A stretch of 64,000 nucleotides of DNA from assembly GCF_009663465.1 (NCBI RefSeq), contig NZ_QXHU01000006.1, forward strand, positions 12,839 through 76,838, given 5' to 3'. Made by a program: the position numbers and the translations under genes. Below, piece after piece: positions 54,001 through 61,759 of this stretch. Source of the DNA: Riemerella anatipestifer. Its GTDB lineage: Bacteria > Bacteroidota > Bacteroidia > Flavobacteriales > Weeksellaceae. Positions within the stretch are counted from its first letter, which is position 1. Every line of letters starts with the position of its first letter. Below the pieces are notes generated by a model, which ran no database searches, was not told the origin of the DNA, and saw nothing but the letters and a program-made list of their open reading frames with translations.

Positions 54001-54128
54001 ATAACGGGTTTGGAAAAAGGGCGTTCATAGACCTTTAAGTCTTCGTGGCTTCTAAACGACCAACCCATTTTGCTCAACCATTCGGTTACGGGTTTTTCTA
54101 CTCCGTTGAGTTCTGATAAATTTCCCAT
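51048..54128 (-). CDS. hsdR: Type I restriction enzyme, R subunit
   Basis: A 1026-residue translocase/endonuclease. The nuclease motif lies near residue 140 (TDIVLLVNGIPLVPIEAKQ, D...ExK). The helicase motifs are VIWHTQGSGKSLTMLYTAY near 315 (Walker A), VLIDEAHRTQYG near 420 (DEAH), FAFTGTPI near 448 and LLQAVARTNRPYDDK near 690. It cuts unmodified DNA together with HsdM and HsdS. Located one base after hsdS. Confidence 0.95.
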   Translation of the reverse strand: MGNLSELNGVEKPVTEWLSKMGWSFRSHEDLKVYERPFSKPVIEQILIEKTAAINGIDEDVAQRAVDLLLQNLNNPIPIFGNKAFLNQLVSGITLTVKDQDTVKDQDIDVHFIDFETIWKNDFIVTNQYWVQGYKMVKTDIVLLVNGIPLVPIEAKQRARKGTNWMEGVKQFSTYDQRAEKLFMCHCFGVACNGRITKYGILGASSSYFNEWKDTILEVSHHNPILEPTNDLCPIYQDQKDGLWNFDVARLPNGEVLERMKLGIIGLLQPARVLDILKHFIVFEEVEGKIIKKIARYQQLRAANKIAERVITGELNQGVIWHTQGSGKSLTMLYTAYKLRQSKELKDPTIYIVVDRKDLREQIGGTFDDCEFPNARAVNNIGDLKHIIKTAPSGVFITTVQKFNELGNLQDLRDNVIVLIDEAHRTQYGNYQMELQAVLPNAKRFAFTGTPIPKTHQEFGIVDQEKGKHEYYLDRYSIQDAIDDGATRPIRYTFGPTEWFLDKEKLKQGYEEITAELTEDEKRAVERRVSAWKVFLKHPERIEILAKAIATDFRETVEPQGYKAQIVACDKEACVLYYNELLKYFDRSEIAIIFSTGNYEEGEKYELYKDHYKEDAERKRLIKQFKRRITEEEQKLGNNLKVFIVCNMLLTGFDAPIEQTMYLDSPLRDHNLLQAVARTNRPYDDKVTKLSKEFGRIVDYVGVFQNYKEALNYDPEDIGEFEDVESLVKTFPKVLEEALKPFAEIVLEDSYECTMAIVRKLSEIDHGKFENEFREVVQLWESISPHPALREVKTKYLWLNEIYEIYLEEFKRLDFDAEIYAAKTRKLIQESAKLLNFKGHLPEIAIDSNYLNKLQEIKLDPSDKAEKIIRDIETVIRQNEVNSAIYVEFQNRLDELIRQKQEESLAIEEILNQLGTLYTELDEVASLPARMGFPDKGSFEFYTIIKNQSGEIFNEELVRKFSFEAAEKIKAKIYNGWQEVPREFDRLKYEILLLSVNPKFEKLKIDRNEELMEQIMKAVLQNYKLN

Positions 54129-54129
54129 A

Positions 54130-55359
54130 TTATATTGTCTTTATAGTATTGTTAATTTCTTCCACCGCTTCAAACTGTGCGATAAACGCCTTCGGTAACC
54201 GCACCTTGCCCGCAAGCAAGTTTTGCATCAAGGATTTTTTTAAGCGTTGAAGCGTTTGGATTTTGGTTTGTTTTGTCATAAATTCTTCATCAGTTGATTT
54301 AATTTTTAATACAATTTCTTCTTGCTCTACTTTTGAAGTTGGTCGAAGTAGTTTGTATTTTTCAAATCCACTTTTGTTTATTTGTGGCGTGGCGTTTATT
54401 CCTGCTATTTCTTTGAAATGGGGTTTTCTGTATTCCATCATATAGTAAAAGAATTCCCCTGAATTATTGTCATTTGCGATAAGAGTATTTATTTGCTGAT
54501 TAGTACAGGAATCAATTTTGGTGATTCCAATTTTCCCAATTGTGGAACCTATACAAACCACACAAACTGAATTGCTAGGTACTTTAAAACTGTGTCTAAT
54601 TCCCTTTTCGGTTACATATCTTTCAGATACCGAAATATATTTTGAAACGCCTAAATCACCTGGGGTAATGAATGGAAAACGGGTTTCATTTTCCGTTTCT
54701 GAAAATACATTTGGCTCTGCGGTTGGTGGCGTTTTCCCTGTTTGGACAAAACCGTAATCTTTGACTCTTGCGACTTCCCACCCCTTCGGCACTTTGCCAA
54801 ACTTTTCATCTTCATAAAATTCATCTTCGCTACGCCACGAGCCATCAGGTTTTAGTTTGCCGGTGAGCAGGTTTTGCATCAGGGCTTTTTTGAGTTTTTC
54901 GGCTGCCTTTATGCTGTTTTGGGTGACGGCTATGGCTTCATCTACTTTGGAAAGTAAAGTAGCTATGGCGGTTTGTTCGGGTTTGGGTGGAAAATCTGGT
55001 AGTTTGAATCTACCTAAATCAAAGGTCGTAATTTGGGGTTGTGCTGAACCTGAAGTTAACTTCTCCCTTTTTTGGGACTTTAAGAAGAAATACAAAAACT
55101 TAGTATCAACATCATCAGTTTCAAATTCGCAAATAATTGAATTATTTGTAATAAATGAATAGGGTGGACTAATATGAATAACACCGCTATTTTCACCACG
55201 GCAACTTACAAGAAGCATTTCATTTGTATGCGTGAATTGGTTGTGATATCCGATAATTCCATTCGCCCCACATACTGGATAATCGCCATTTTGAAATTCT
55301 TTTTCAGGCAGGTTTTTCCCATAATATAGTTTGCAAATATTTTTAAGTCTTTTCTGCAT
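54130..55359 (-). CDS. hsdS: Type I restriction enzyme, specificity subunit
   Basis: A 409-residue protein with two target-recognition domains and the two conserved helical spacers. The first spacer is AEKLKKALMQNLLTGKLKPD near residue 140, the second TLQRLKKSLMQNLLAGKVRL near 370, close repeats of each other as in S subunits. PPKPEQTAIATLLSKVDE and PTSKVEQEEIVLKIKS precede each spacer. It sets the DNA sequence recognised by the complex. Lies one base after hsdM. Confidence 0.94.
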   Translation of the reverse strand: MQKRLKNICKLYYGKNLPEKEFQNGDYPVCGANGIIGYHNQFTHTNEMLLVSCRGENSGVIHISPPYSFITNNSIICEFETDDVDTKFLYFFLKSQKREKLTSGSAQPQITTFDLGRFKLPDFPPKPEQTAIATLLSKVDEAIAVTQNSIKAAEKLKKALMQNLLTGKLKPDGSWRSEDEFYEDEKFGKVPKGWEVARVKDYGFVQTGKTPPTAEPNVFSETENETRFPFITPGDLGVSKYISVSERYVTEKGIRHSFKVPSNSVCVVCIGSTIGKIGITKIDSCTNQQINTLIANDNNSGEFFYYMMEYRKPHFKEIAGINATPQINKSGFEKYKLLRPTSKVEQEEIVLKIKSTDEEFMTKQTKIQTLQRLKKSLMQNLLAGKVRLPKAFIAQFEAVEEINNTIKTI

Positions 55360-55360
55360 C

Positions 55361-57416
55361 TTAATTCAACACCTTTAAAAGTTCATCAATCGTTTTATCC
55401 AAAGCGGTTTCTTGGTTGAGCGTGGCTTTAAACTCGGCAATGGCTTGTTTTAGGTCAATTTCTTCTTCGGGTTCAAAGGTGTCCACATAGCGAGGTATGT
55501 TTAGGTTAAACTCGTTTTCTTCCAACTCTTCCATATCGGCAATGGCAAAGTAGCGTTTGCGTTGTTCGGGGTCTTGCAGCACTGTAATAAGTTCCTGCTC
55601 TACGGCGTCAATGGCTTGGCGTTCTTTTTCGGCTTGCTCGTGGGCAGCGGTTACTTTGGCGGCTTTCTCATTGGTGAGTTTATCTAAGGCATTTTGGGCA
55701 ATTTCTACGGCTTTCAAATGCGTTTTAGTAGGGTTTTTGCCTTCGGCTGCTTTATCGGCAATTACTTTTTGGGCATTTGCTAATTTTTCGCTTTGTTTTT
55801 CTATGTCTTCGGCATAGTATTCTTCAATTTCCAAGAGTTTAAAATCAAGGTCTTCCTGTATCAGGGTTTTTAAGCGGATTTTTTGCGAGTCAATCCAATT
55901 CTTGGCAACTTCCAAATCGCCCCAACTTTCTAAAATGGTAGAAATACGCAGTATGTCGTGAGGCAAAAGCACATTCATATTAGCTTCTTCCTTGTACCAA
56001 CCTTCTTTGGCGGCATACACCATCAGCACTTTGTCTTTGCGTTCTACCGGTTTGTTTTTATTGATAAACAAAATAGCACCCGGAATGGTAGTGCCGTAAA
56101 ACAAATTGCCGGGCAATACCACTATGGCATCAATGATATTGTGCATTTCGGTAAACTCGCCGTTGTCGTTTACTTTACCCTGTAAAAATCCTCTGCGGAT
56201 TAGATATTCGTCATCTGCCTTGCGGTTTTGTCCGTCTTCTTCTTCGGTTTTTTCGGGTTGCCCACGAAACAAAACCCCCTGCGGACAAACCACACCTGCT
56301 TTGCCATCCTCTTTTATGGAAGCAATAATGTGCTGCAAAAAGGCAAAATCTCCGTTGGAATAGGGTGGTGTTCCGTAGACCAAACGCTCATAAGGGTCGG
56401 TATAGCCTTCTTTGGGGTAAACCAACTGCGGTGAGCCGTCTTTTTTATTTTTAACCTTGCCTTTGCTGTCTTTTTTGGGCTCTCCTGTTTTAGTCCAATT
56501 CTCTTGTGAGAAAGGGAAATTAGCCATACATAAATCGAATTGCTTAATTGCCAATTCGTCATCTTCTTCCACAAATTTTGGGTCGAGCAGGGTGTCGCCT
56601 TTTTCAATGCGGGCATCCAAGCCGTGTAAAATCATATTGATATTGGCAATCGCCCAGGTGTTCCAAACATCTTCCTGCCCAAAAATGCGAATGGCTTTAG
56701 CGTTATTGTAATTGGCTTTGCAGTATTTGGCGGCATTAATCAAGAAACCACCCGAGCCGCAAGTAGGGTCGTAAACGGTGTTTCCTTTTTGCGGTTTCAG
56801 GTAACGCACGATAATATCCACTACTTCCTGTGGGGTATAGAATTGTCCTGCCGTGGTGTCCCCTTTGTTTTCATCAGCGAAACGCTTAATCAGGTATTCA
56901 TAAGCATCACCCAACACATCTACGGAAGCGTTTTTGTTGCTCAAATCTACGGCATCCAAGTAACTCACCAAAGCGGTCAAGACTTGTGGACTCAATTTTT
57001 TGCTTCCCGAGCCATCTGGTGCAGGTTCGTTCCAACGCACGGTATTGATAACTCCTTATTAGAACGGCTTTGCCGTTTCTGTCCACATTAGCATCAGCAA
57101 TTTCGTTTACAGCCTTGTTGAGTTTTTCATTTTTCTTATCAGGCGAAGCATCACGCACATCTTTCCAAAAACAGCCTTCAGGAATTTTGAAGTCGTGTTT
57201 TTCACGCATAATGATTTCCAACTCTCGTTCGGTGGGTTGTCTGCCTTCGCGTTTTACAAATTCCTTGATTTCGTTTTCAGTTTCCCACTCGTAGTTGTCG
57301 GAAAGTCGTTTGAAGAAGAGTAGAGAAAGTATGTAGGCTTTATAATCTTCAACCTTGTCACGAAGAATATCGGCCATTCCAAAAAGTGTACTTCCTAATG
57401 CTTGTTTTGTTATCAT
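55361..57416 (-). pseudogene. hsdM: Type I restriction enzyme, M subunit, frameshifted
   Basis: Two frames make one HsdM. The first (57416 to about 57060) has the N-terminal helical domain (LGSTLFGMADILRDKVEDY, KLNKAVNEIADANVD). The second (about 57057 to 55361) holds the catalytic domain: VLGDAYEYLIKRFA, FYTPQEVVDIIVRYL, SAM motif YDPTCGSGGFLINAA, and the catalytic motif reading ANFPFS instead of the usual NPPF. One extra base near 57058 restores LKGVINTVRWNEPAPDG in frame. If genuine, the system lacks a full methylase and would be toxic with active HsdR, so either the operon is silent, the N-part is made separately, or the base is an error. Confidence 0.85.
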
Positions 57417-57465
57417 TTATTGTCTTGTTCTTTTTTATCTATTCAATTTATTTTCTGTCTCTGTT

Positions 57466-57598
57466 TGAGCGTTGACAAAGAACAGCTCCTTTGGTTTTTC
57501 AGCGTTGACTCTTATGTCAGAAAAAACCAAATGTGCTGTTTGTACGGTTGGCTTTTTTTACTGATTGCCAACGGGCAATGCCTTGTTATAGCCAGTTT
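57466..57598. repeat. attC-like repeat, site 10
   Basis: Contains a strong arm (AACAGCTCCTTTGGTTTTT at 57481 against AAAAACCAAATGTGCTGTT to 57541), a second short hairpin ATTGCCAACGGGCAAT, and the standard right end GGGCAATGCCTTGTTATAGC. It lies between the hsdM start and the serine hydrolase stop. Confidence 0.75.
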
Positions 57599-57600
57599 TT

Positions 57601-58986
57601 TTATTCCTTTTTAAATATAATTTTCATTCCTCCCTGCTGTAATTCAAAGGTATTGTCTTTAATATTAAATATTACTTTTATATCGGCAGGTTCAAAGGTA
57701 AATGTATCATCTTCATAAGCTTTCAGTGGAATTGCTTCTTGTCCTGTTGCTTGTGTATAGAGTACATTCTCTTTCTTGGTTATCTGTATCTTTAATGGGA
57801 ATTTCTCATTAGTATAAAGACCTAAGTATTTATCCAAATCTTCTGATTGTAAAACAACCGGTTTTAATGATTTTTCTACCGGTAAAGGCTCATTGTACAA
57901 TATTTTTCTAATTTCTCTGATTGGTAGTTTTGTAGAAGAAAGATCATTATTTTGCAAGAAAATGATTGTTTTGTCATTAGTTAAATGTCTTTCGATAAAA
58001 GTAATGTATCCTGCCCAACCTCCTGAATGATTCACTATTGTACCGTATTTATCATTTTGGGAGAGACGCCAACCAAATCCATATGGATTTTCCTTTCCAT
58101 CTGTAGTTTTTGAAGGCTGGTAAATCAATTTTTTATCATTTTTATCAACCAATTTATTTTCATATAAAGCTCTGTCCCAAATCAATAAATCGCTGACTGT
58201 TGAGTTAACCATTCCATCTCCAACAATCCCATCAAGATAATAAAATAATGTTTTTCCCAAACTATCAGGACGCACTTTATTGCCCAAACTGTCTGATACA
58301 TATCCCAAAGCATAATTTTCAATCTTCTTGGGTTCATATTTACTTCTATAAACAAAGGTATTCTTCATTTTTAGAGGTGTGAAAATATATTGCGTCAAGA
58401 ATTTATCAAATGATTTCTTAGAAACCCGCTCAATAATCAAACCTAACAAAGCATAGCCCGTATTGCTGTATTCAAATTTTTCGTTAGGTTTGAACAATAC
58501 ATTGGGCTTGTATTTGGCAAATTCATTTACTATATCCTGATTGGTTGCAAATTTTGTTTTATCCCATTTTTCTTCAAAAAAATCCATATAATCAGGTAAA
58601 CCGCTGGTATGATTTAATAAATTCCTTATCGAAATGTCCCCATAAAAAGCAAGTCCGGGAATGTATTTTGATATTTTATCATCGTAATTTAGTTCGCCTT
58701 GTTTTTGGAGAATGACTATCCCCATTGCTGTAAACTGCTTAGAAACTGAGGCCAACTCAAAAATTGTATTTTTATCAAGTTTTCTTTTGGCTGATTCATC
58801 GGCATATCCATAACTTTTTTCAAAGATGATATTACCCTTTTCCGCAATCAAGACGTTTCCATTGAAAGCTTTCTTTTCATACAAAGTAGTAAATAAGCTG
58901 TCTAATAGCTTCACTTGGGAATTTTGTCCAAATGATAGGGTTGAAAAAATAATACTCAATCCTATTAAAATACTCCTTTTTTTCAT
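57601..58986 (-). CDS. Serine hydrolase (beta-lactamase family, class C fold)
   Basis: A 461-residue exported protein with a signal peptide (LSIIFSTLSFGQ, cleavage near residue 21). The SxxK motif is ELASVSKQFTAMG near residue 80, the YxN motif FEYSNTGYALLGLI near 168 and the third motif VNHSGGWAGYITF near 318. It is a class C beta-lactamase/D-aminopeptidase/esterase-type fold; real antibiotic hydrolysis cannot be inferred. It is the first cassette-like gene at the right edge of the island; the core gene downstream of it begins beyond 59003. Confidence 0.85.
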   Translation of the reverse strand: MKKRSILIGLSIIFSTLSFGQNSQVKLLDSLFTTLYEKKAFNGNVLIAEKGNIIFEKSYGYADESAKRKLDKNTIFELASVSKQFTAMGIVILQKQGELNYDDKISKYIPGLAFYGDISIRNLLNHTSGLPDYMDFFEEKWDKTKFATNQDIVNEFAKYKPNVLFKPNEKFEYSNTGYALLGLIIERVSKKSFDKFLTQYIFTPLKMKNTFVYRSKYEPKKIENYALGYVSDSLGNKVRPDSLGKTLFYYLDGIVGDGMVNSTVSDLLIWDRALYENKLVDKNDKKLIYQPSKTTDGKENPYGFGWRLSQNDKYGTIVNHSGGWAGYITFIERHLTNDKTIIFLQNNDLSSTKLPIREIRKILYNEPLPVEKSLKPVVLQSEDLDKYLGLYTNEKFPLKIQITKKENVLYTQATGQEAIPLKAYEDDTFTFEPADIKVIFNIKDNTFELQQGGMKIIFKKE

Positions 58987-59002
58987 ATTATGTGAGTTTA
59001 TT

Positions 59003-60436
59003 TTAAAAACCCTTTAGAGCTATCGCTTCTTTGTAACCAAACATTCCTCTGTCTTTAATCATATCCGCTACACCTTCTGGAAGTTGGCATTCCCAACCTG
59101 TTTCGCAATTTGCAATTTTAGCCAGAATCTCACGAGAGTAAATTTCGGAATATTTAGGATTATAAGTCTCAATATCAACGATTCTATTATTATGCTTAAA
59201 ATACTTATACAGTTCCTTAAGATTTTCGGTAACTTTCAAATTGTCAGAATTTAATACCTCATGAGATTCAGGATCTTTGTATGGATACAAATAAACTTTC
59301 ATATCTTTTCTAAAGAATTTACCAAACGCTTCCAATATTCCACCTGGCAAGTTTTTGTAATAATCTTCATCAAAAACCATCAACAAATTATTAACGCCCA
59401 TCGCTACCCCTAGATAGCGAATGTTATAGCTGTAAAAATACTCTACCAAACGATAATACTCAGAAAAGTTAGACACCATTACAGTATAACCCAACTTTGC
59501 CAACACATCTACCCTATCCAAAAAGTCTCTCTCGTCTATTTTACCCGTTGCTCTAAGATTAGCCGTTGTAATTTCAAAGATAATTACGGTATCTTCAGGT
59601 TTTCCTTTAGTATCCTTTAGAAATAGATTTAGCCCATTTTCAAACATATCTATATTTACCAATGTTACAGGTCTAAAACTACCTCTAACCGCAAAAACAT
59701 CTTTTTTGTAAAGAATATCTGCAGGAAGCATATTTTTACCTTCCGAATTAAATATCACCGCTTCTGTCATACCTTTTTTGACAAGTTGTAAGCTCATCAA
59801 TCGGTTATCAACATATTCAAACGCAGGCCCCTGAAAATCAATCATATCAATTTCTATTTTATCAATAGAAATATCATCGTAAAGGCTGTTAATCAAGTGT
59901 CTTGGATTATCAGCATAGTTAAAAGCCCCAAAAATGAGATTAACACCTAGATTCCCTAAAGTTTCCTGCTGAAGCGTAGCATCATTTTCTTTAAATCTGA
60001 TATGCAGAATAATTTCGCTGTACTCCACTCCTGCCTCGTGCTGGAACATCAATCCTACCCAACCATGACCTTTAAAGGTCTTGTGGTAATTTATCGTGGT
60101 TACGGTATTAGCATACGAAAAAAACTTTCTATCTGGAGTTTCGGTATTATCTAGTCGCTCCTCTATAAGGCTCACCTCGTGTCTGAGCATTTTTTTTAAT
60201 CTATTCTGAGTAACGAATCTATTTTTAACCTCTTGCCCATAGATGGCATTACTATATTCCTTATCATAAGCAGACATCGCTTTAGCAATAGTACCGGAAG
60301 CTCCTCCTGCTCTAAAGAAATGACGTACCGTCTCCTGCCCCGCTCCAATTTCCGCAAATGTCCCGTATATTGAAGGGTCTAAATTAACAGCTAATGCTTT
60401 TTGTTTAGGGGTTAAAACCGCTTTGATTCCCGACAT
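59003..60436 (-). CDS. Conserved Bacteroidota protein of unknown function
   Basis: A 477-residue soluble protein without signal peptide or recognisable catalytic motif. The start MSGIKAVLTPKQKALAVNLD and SYGTFAEIGAGQETVRHFFRAGG-like stretch (residues 20-40) are strongly conserved across Bacteroidota in my recollection. Databases carry contradictory labels (TonB-dependent receptor, nicotinate-nucleotide adenylyltransferase) that the sequence does not support. The open frame starts 32 codons earlier in the region shared with the divergent hydrolase gene; I chose the internal ATG. Core chromosome gene marking the right border of the island. Confidence 0.75.
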   Translation of the reverse strand: MSGIKAVLTPKQKALAVNLDPSIYGTFAEIGAGQETVRHFFRAGGASGTIAKAMSAYDKEYSNAIYGQEVKNRFVTQNRLKKMLRHEVSLIEERLDNTETPDRKFFSYANTVTTINYHKTFKGHGWVGLMFQHEAGVEYSEIILHIRFKENDATLQQETLGNLGVNLIFGAFNYADNPRHLINSLYDDISIDKIEIDMIDFQGPAFEYVDNRLMSLQLVKKGMTEAVIFNSEGKNMLPADILYKKDVFAVRGSFRPVTLVNIDMFENGLNLFLKDTKGKPEDTVIIFEITTANLRATGKIDERDFLDRVDVLAKLGYTVMVSNFSEYYRLVEYFYSYNIRYLGVAMGVNNLLMVFDEDYYKNLPGGILEAFGKFFRKDMKVYLYPYKDPESHEVLNSDNLKVTENLKELYKYFKHNNRIVDIETYNPKYSEIYSREILAKIANCETGWECQLPEGVADMIKDRGMFGYKEAIALKGF

Positions 60437-60491
60437 ATTCGCAATATTTATATTTTTTTGTAAATTTACCAAAATGATTTTAAACTCAAAA

Positions 60492-61259
60492 ATGAAGCTA
60501 AAATTTTTAGGCACAGGCACTTCGCAAGGCATACCTGTTATAGGATCTAAGCACCCTGTTTGTCTTTCTCAAAATCCTAAAGATAAAAGACTTAGATCTT
60601 CCGCCATAATTACAACTAATGCTAATAAAAAAATCTTAATAGATTGCGGCCCCGACTTTAGACAACAAATGCTTTCCTTCGGAGAATCTCACATAGATGC
60701 ACTCCTAGTAACGCACGAGCATAATGACCATATTATTGGACTAGACGACCTTCGTCCCATTATTTTCAACACTAATAAAAACATACCTATCTATTGTTTA
60801 GAAAGAGTTTCAAACGAAATTATGCAAAGGTTTCCCTATGCCTTCGCTACGGAAAAATATCCTGGAGCACCAAGTTTTGACTTGTATAAAATTACTGACC
60901 AATCATTTGAACTACTAGAAACTTTAGTAGAACCTATAGAAGTACTCCACGGAAAACTCCCCATACTTGGTTATAAAATAGGAAATCTAGCCTATGTCAC
61001 CGATGCGAGTTTCATTAGTGAAGTCCAACTTAAAAAATTAAAAAATTTAGATATTTTAATCATTAACTGCTTAAGAGCAGAAGAAGCTCATACTTCTCAC
61101 TTTATACTTCCACAAGTTTTAGATCTTATAGAAATCCTAAAACCTAAAATGACTTACCTCACACATATTAGCCATAGATTAGGGTTTCACGATGAAATAG
61201 AAAGTCTATTACCTCCGCACATAAAACCAGCTTATGACGGATTGGAAATTTTTTGGTAA
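60492..61259 (+). CDS. Metallo-beta-lactamase-fold hydrolase (PhnP-like)
   Basis: A 255-residue MBL-fold protein. MKLKFLGTGTSQGIPVIG is the family's first strand and GTGTSxG loop, followed by the metal motif VTHEHNDHIIGLDD near residue 75 and the His in VLHGKLPILGYKIG near 160; THISHRLGFHDEIESL near 225 supplies another His. This is the PhnP / phosphoribosyl cyclic phosphodiesterase type rather than a lactamase. A longer frame overlaps the divergent gene start; I chose the ATG that begins the fold. Confidence 0.88.
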   Translation: MKLKFLGTGTSQGIPVIGSKHPVCLSQNPKDKRLRSSAIITTNANKKILIDCGPDFRQQMLSFGESHIDALLVTHEHNDHIIGLDDLRPIIFNTNKNIPIYCLERVSNEIMQRFPYAFATEKYPGAPSFDLYKITDQSFELLETLVEPIEVLHGKLPILGYKIGNLAYVTDASFISEVQLKKLKNLDILIINCLRAEEAHTSHFILPQVLDLIEILKPKMTYLTHISHRLGFHDEIESLLPPHIKPAYDGLEIFW

Positions 61260-61275
61260 AATTCTAGAAAATATT

Positions 61276-61305
61276 TTTGTATAATCTAAAAAAAGTATAT
61301 ATTTG
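61276..61305 (+). promoter_or_regulatory. Promoter of tRNA-Leu
   Basis: TTTG at 61276..61279 and TATATTTG at 61298..61305 with 18 bases between are a strong Bacteroidota promoter. The tRNA begins 20 bases downstream. Confidence 0.7.
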
Positions 61306-61325
61306 CAGTCTCTAATTCAACCCTT

Positions 61326-61407
61326 GCCCAGATGGCGGAATTGGTAGACGCGTTGGTCTCAAACACCAATGCCGAAAGGCGTGCCGGTTCGATCCCGGCT
61401 CTGGGTA
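61326..61407 (+). tRNA. tRNA-Leu (anticodon CAA)
   Basis: An 82-base cloverleaf. The acceptor GCCCAGA pairs with TCTGGGT. The anticodon loop CTCAAAC gives CAA between stem halves TTGGT and ACCAA. The long variable arm typical of leucine tRNA (TGCCGAAAGGCGT) and the T-loop GTTCGATCC are present. The CCA end is not encoded. An integrated element begins right after it. Confidence 0.96.
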
Positions 61408-61414
61408 CGATTTT

Positions 61415-61455
61415 AAAAGCGTAATTTGTTAATTTATAACGAGTTACGCTTTTTT
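61415..61455 (+). terminator. Terminator after tRNA-Leu
   Basis: AAAAGCGTAA and TTACGCTTTT form a 10-base stem around a 19-base loop, followed by T residues. Confidence 0.8.
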
Positions 61456-61466
61456 GTTTCTCCATT

Positions 61467-61494
61467 TTGCCGACGAATTGCCGATTTTTGCCGA
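61467..61494 (+). repeat. Three TTGCCGA direct repeats at 10-11 base spacing
   Basis: TTGCCGA begins at 61467, 61478 and 61488, i.e. on the same face of the helix. They lie 60 bases after the tRNA end, in the probable attachment-site region of the element. Such phased repeats are typical of sites for recombinase or accessory protein. Confidence 0.75.
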
Positions 61495-61543
61495 AAAAAT
61501 GAAATTTCCTAAAAATTCAGACCCTTTTTGTTGTCCTTAACAA

Positions 61544-61597
61544 TATGGTAACTTAATACTCTTGTATGATAACTTAGGAGGTTTATATGGTAACTTT
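61544..61597 (+). repeat. Three TATGGTAACTTA-type direct repeats at 21-base spacing
   Basis: TATGGTAACTTA (61544), TATGATAACTTA (61565) and TATGGTAACTTT (61586) are spaced exactly 21 bases, two helical turns. They look like iterons or arm-type integrase sites. Confidence 0.8.
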
Positions 61598-61656
61598 CTT
61601 GTGATTTTATTTGCCATACATAACAGAAGCCCCTGCAAACCTCATCTATATTGCTC

Positions 61657-61718
61657 TGATTATGAAACATTAGCCTTTTTAGTCTATTGATTATGAACAT
61701 TTAGCCCTTTTAGTCTAT
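61657..61718 (+). repeat. Tandem 31-base duplication
   Basis: Two contiguous 31-base units (61657..61687 and 61688..61718), both starting TGATTATGAA and ending TTTTAGTCTAT, with a few mismatches in the centre. The frame at 61509..61700 on the minus strand covers these repeats and is unlikely to be a gene. Confidence 0.85.
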
Positions 61719-61728
61719 ACGCAAATAC

Positions 61729-61754
61729 AAAAAAGCCCCCTGTATTTTGGGGGC
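61729..61754 (-). terminator. Terminator of the small-gene operon
   Basis: On the minus strand GCCCCC and GGGGGC form a stem around an 8-base loop followed by six T. It ends the transcript of the gene at 61760..62104. Confidence 0.85.
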
Positions 61755-61759
61755 AGTGG

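Noticed and set aside
57601-58986. Antibiotic resistance beta-lactamase
   Set aside because: The fold motifs SxxK and YxN are shared with many esterases and peptidases, and the long C-terminal domain argues against a dedicated lactamase; resistance cannot be claimed.
61509-61700. Minus-strand frame with repeated SYH segments
   Set aside because: Generated by the 21-base-spaced direct repeats and the 31-base duplication; better read as non-coding control DNA.
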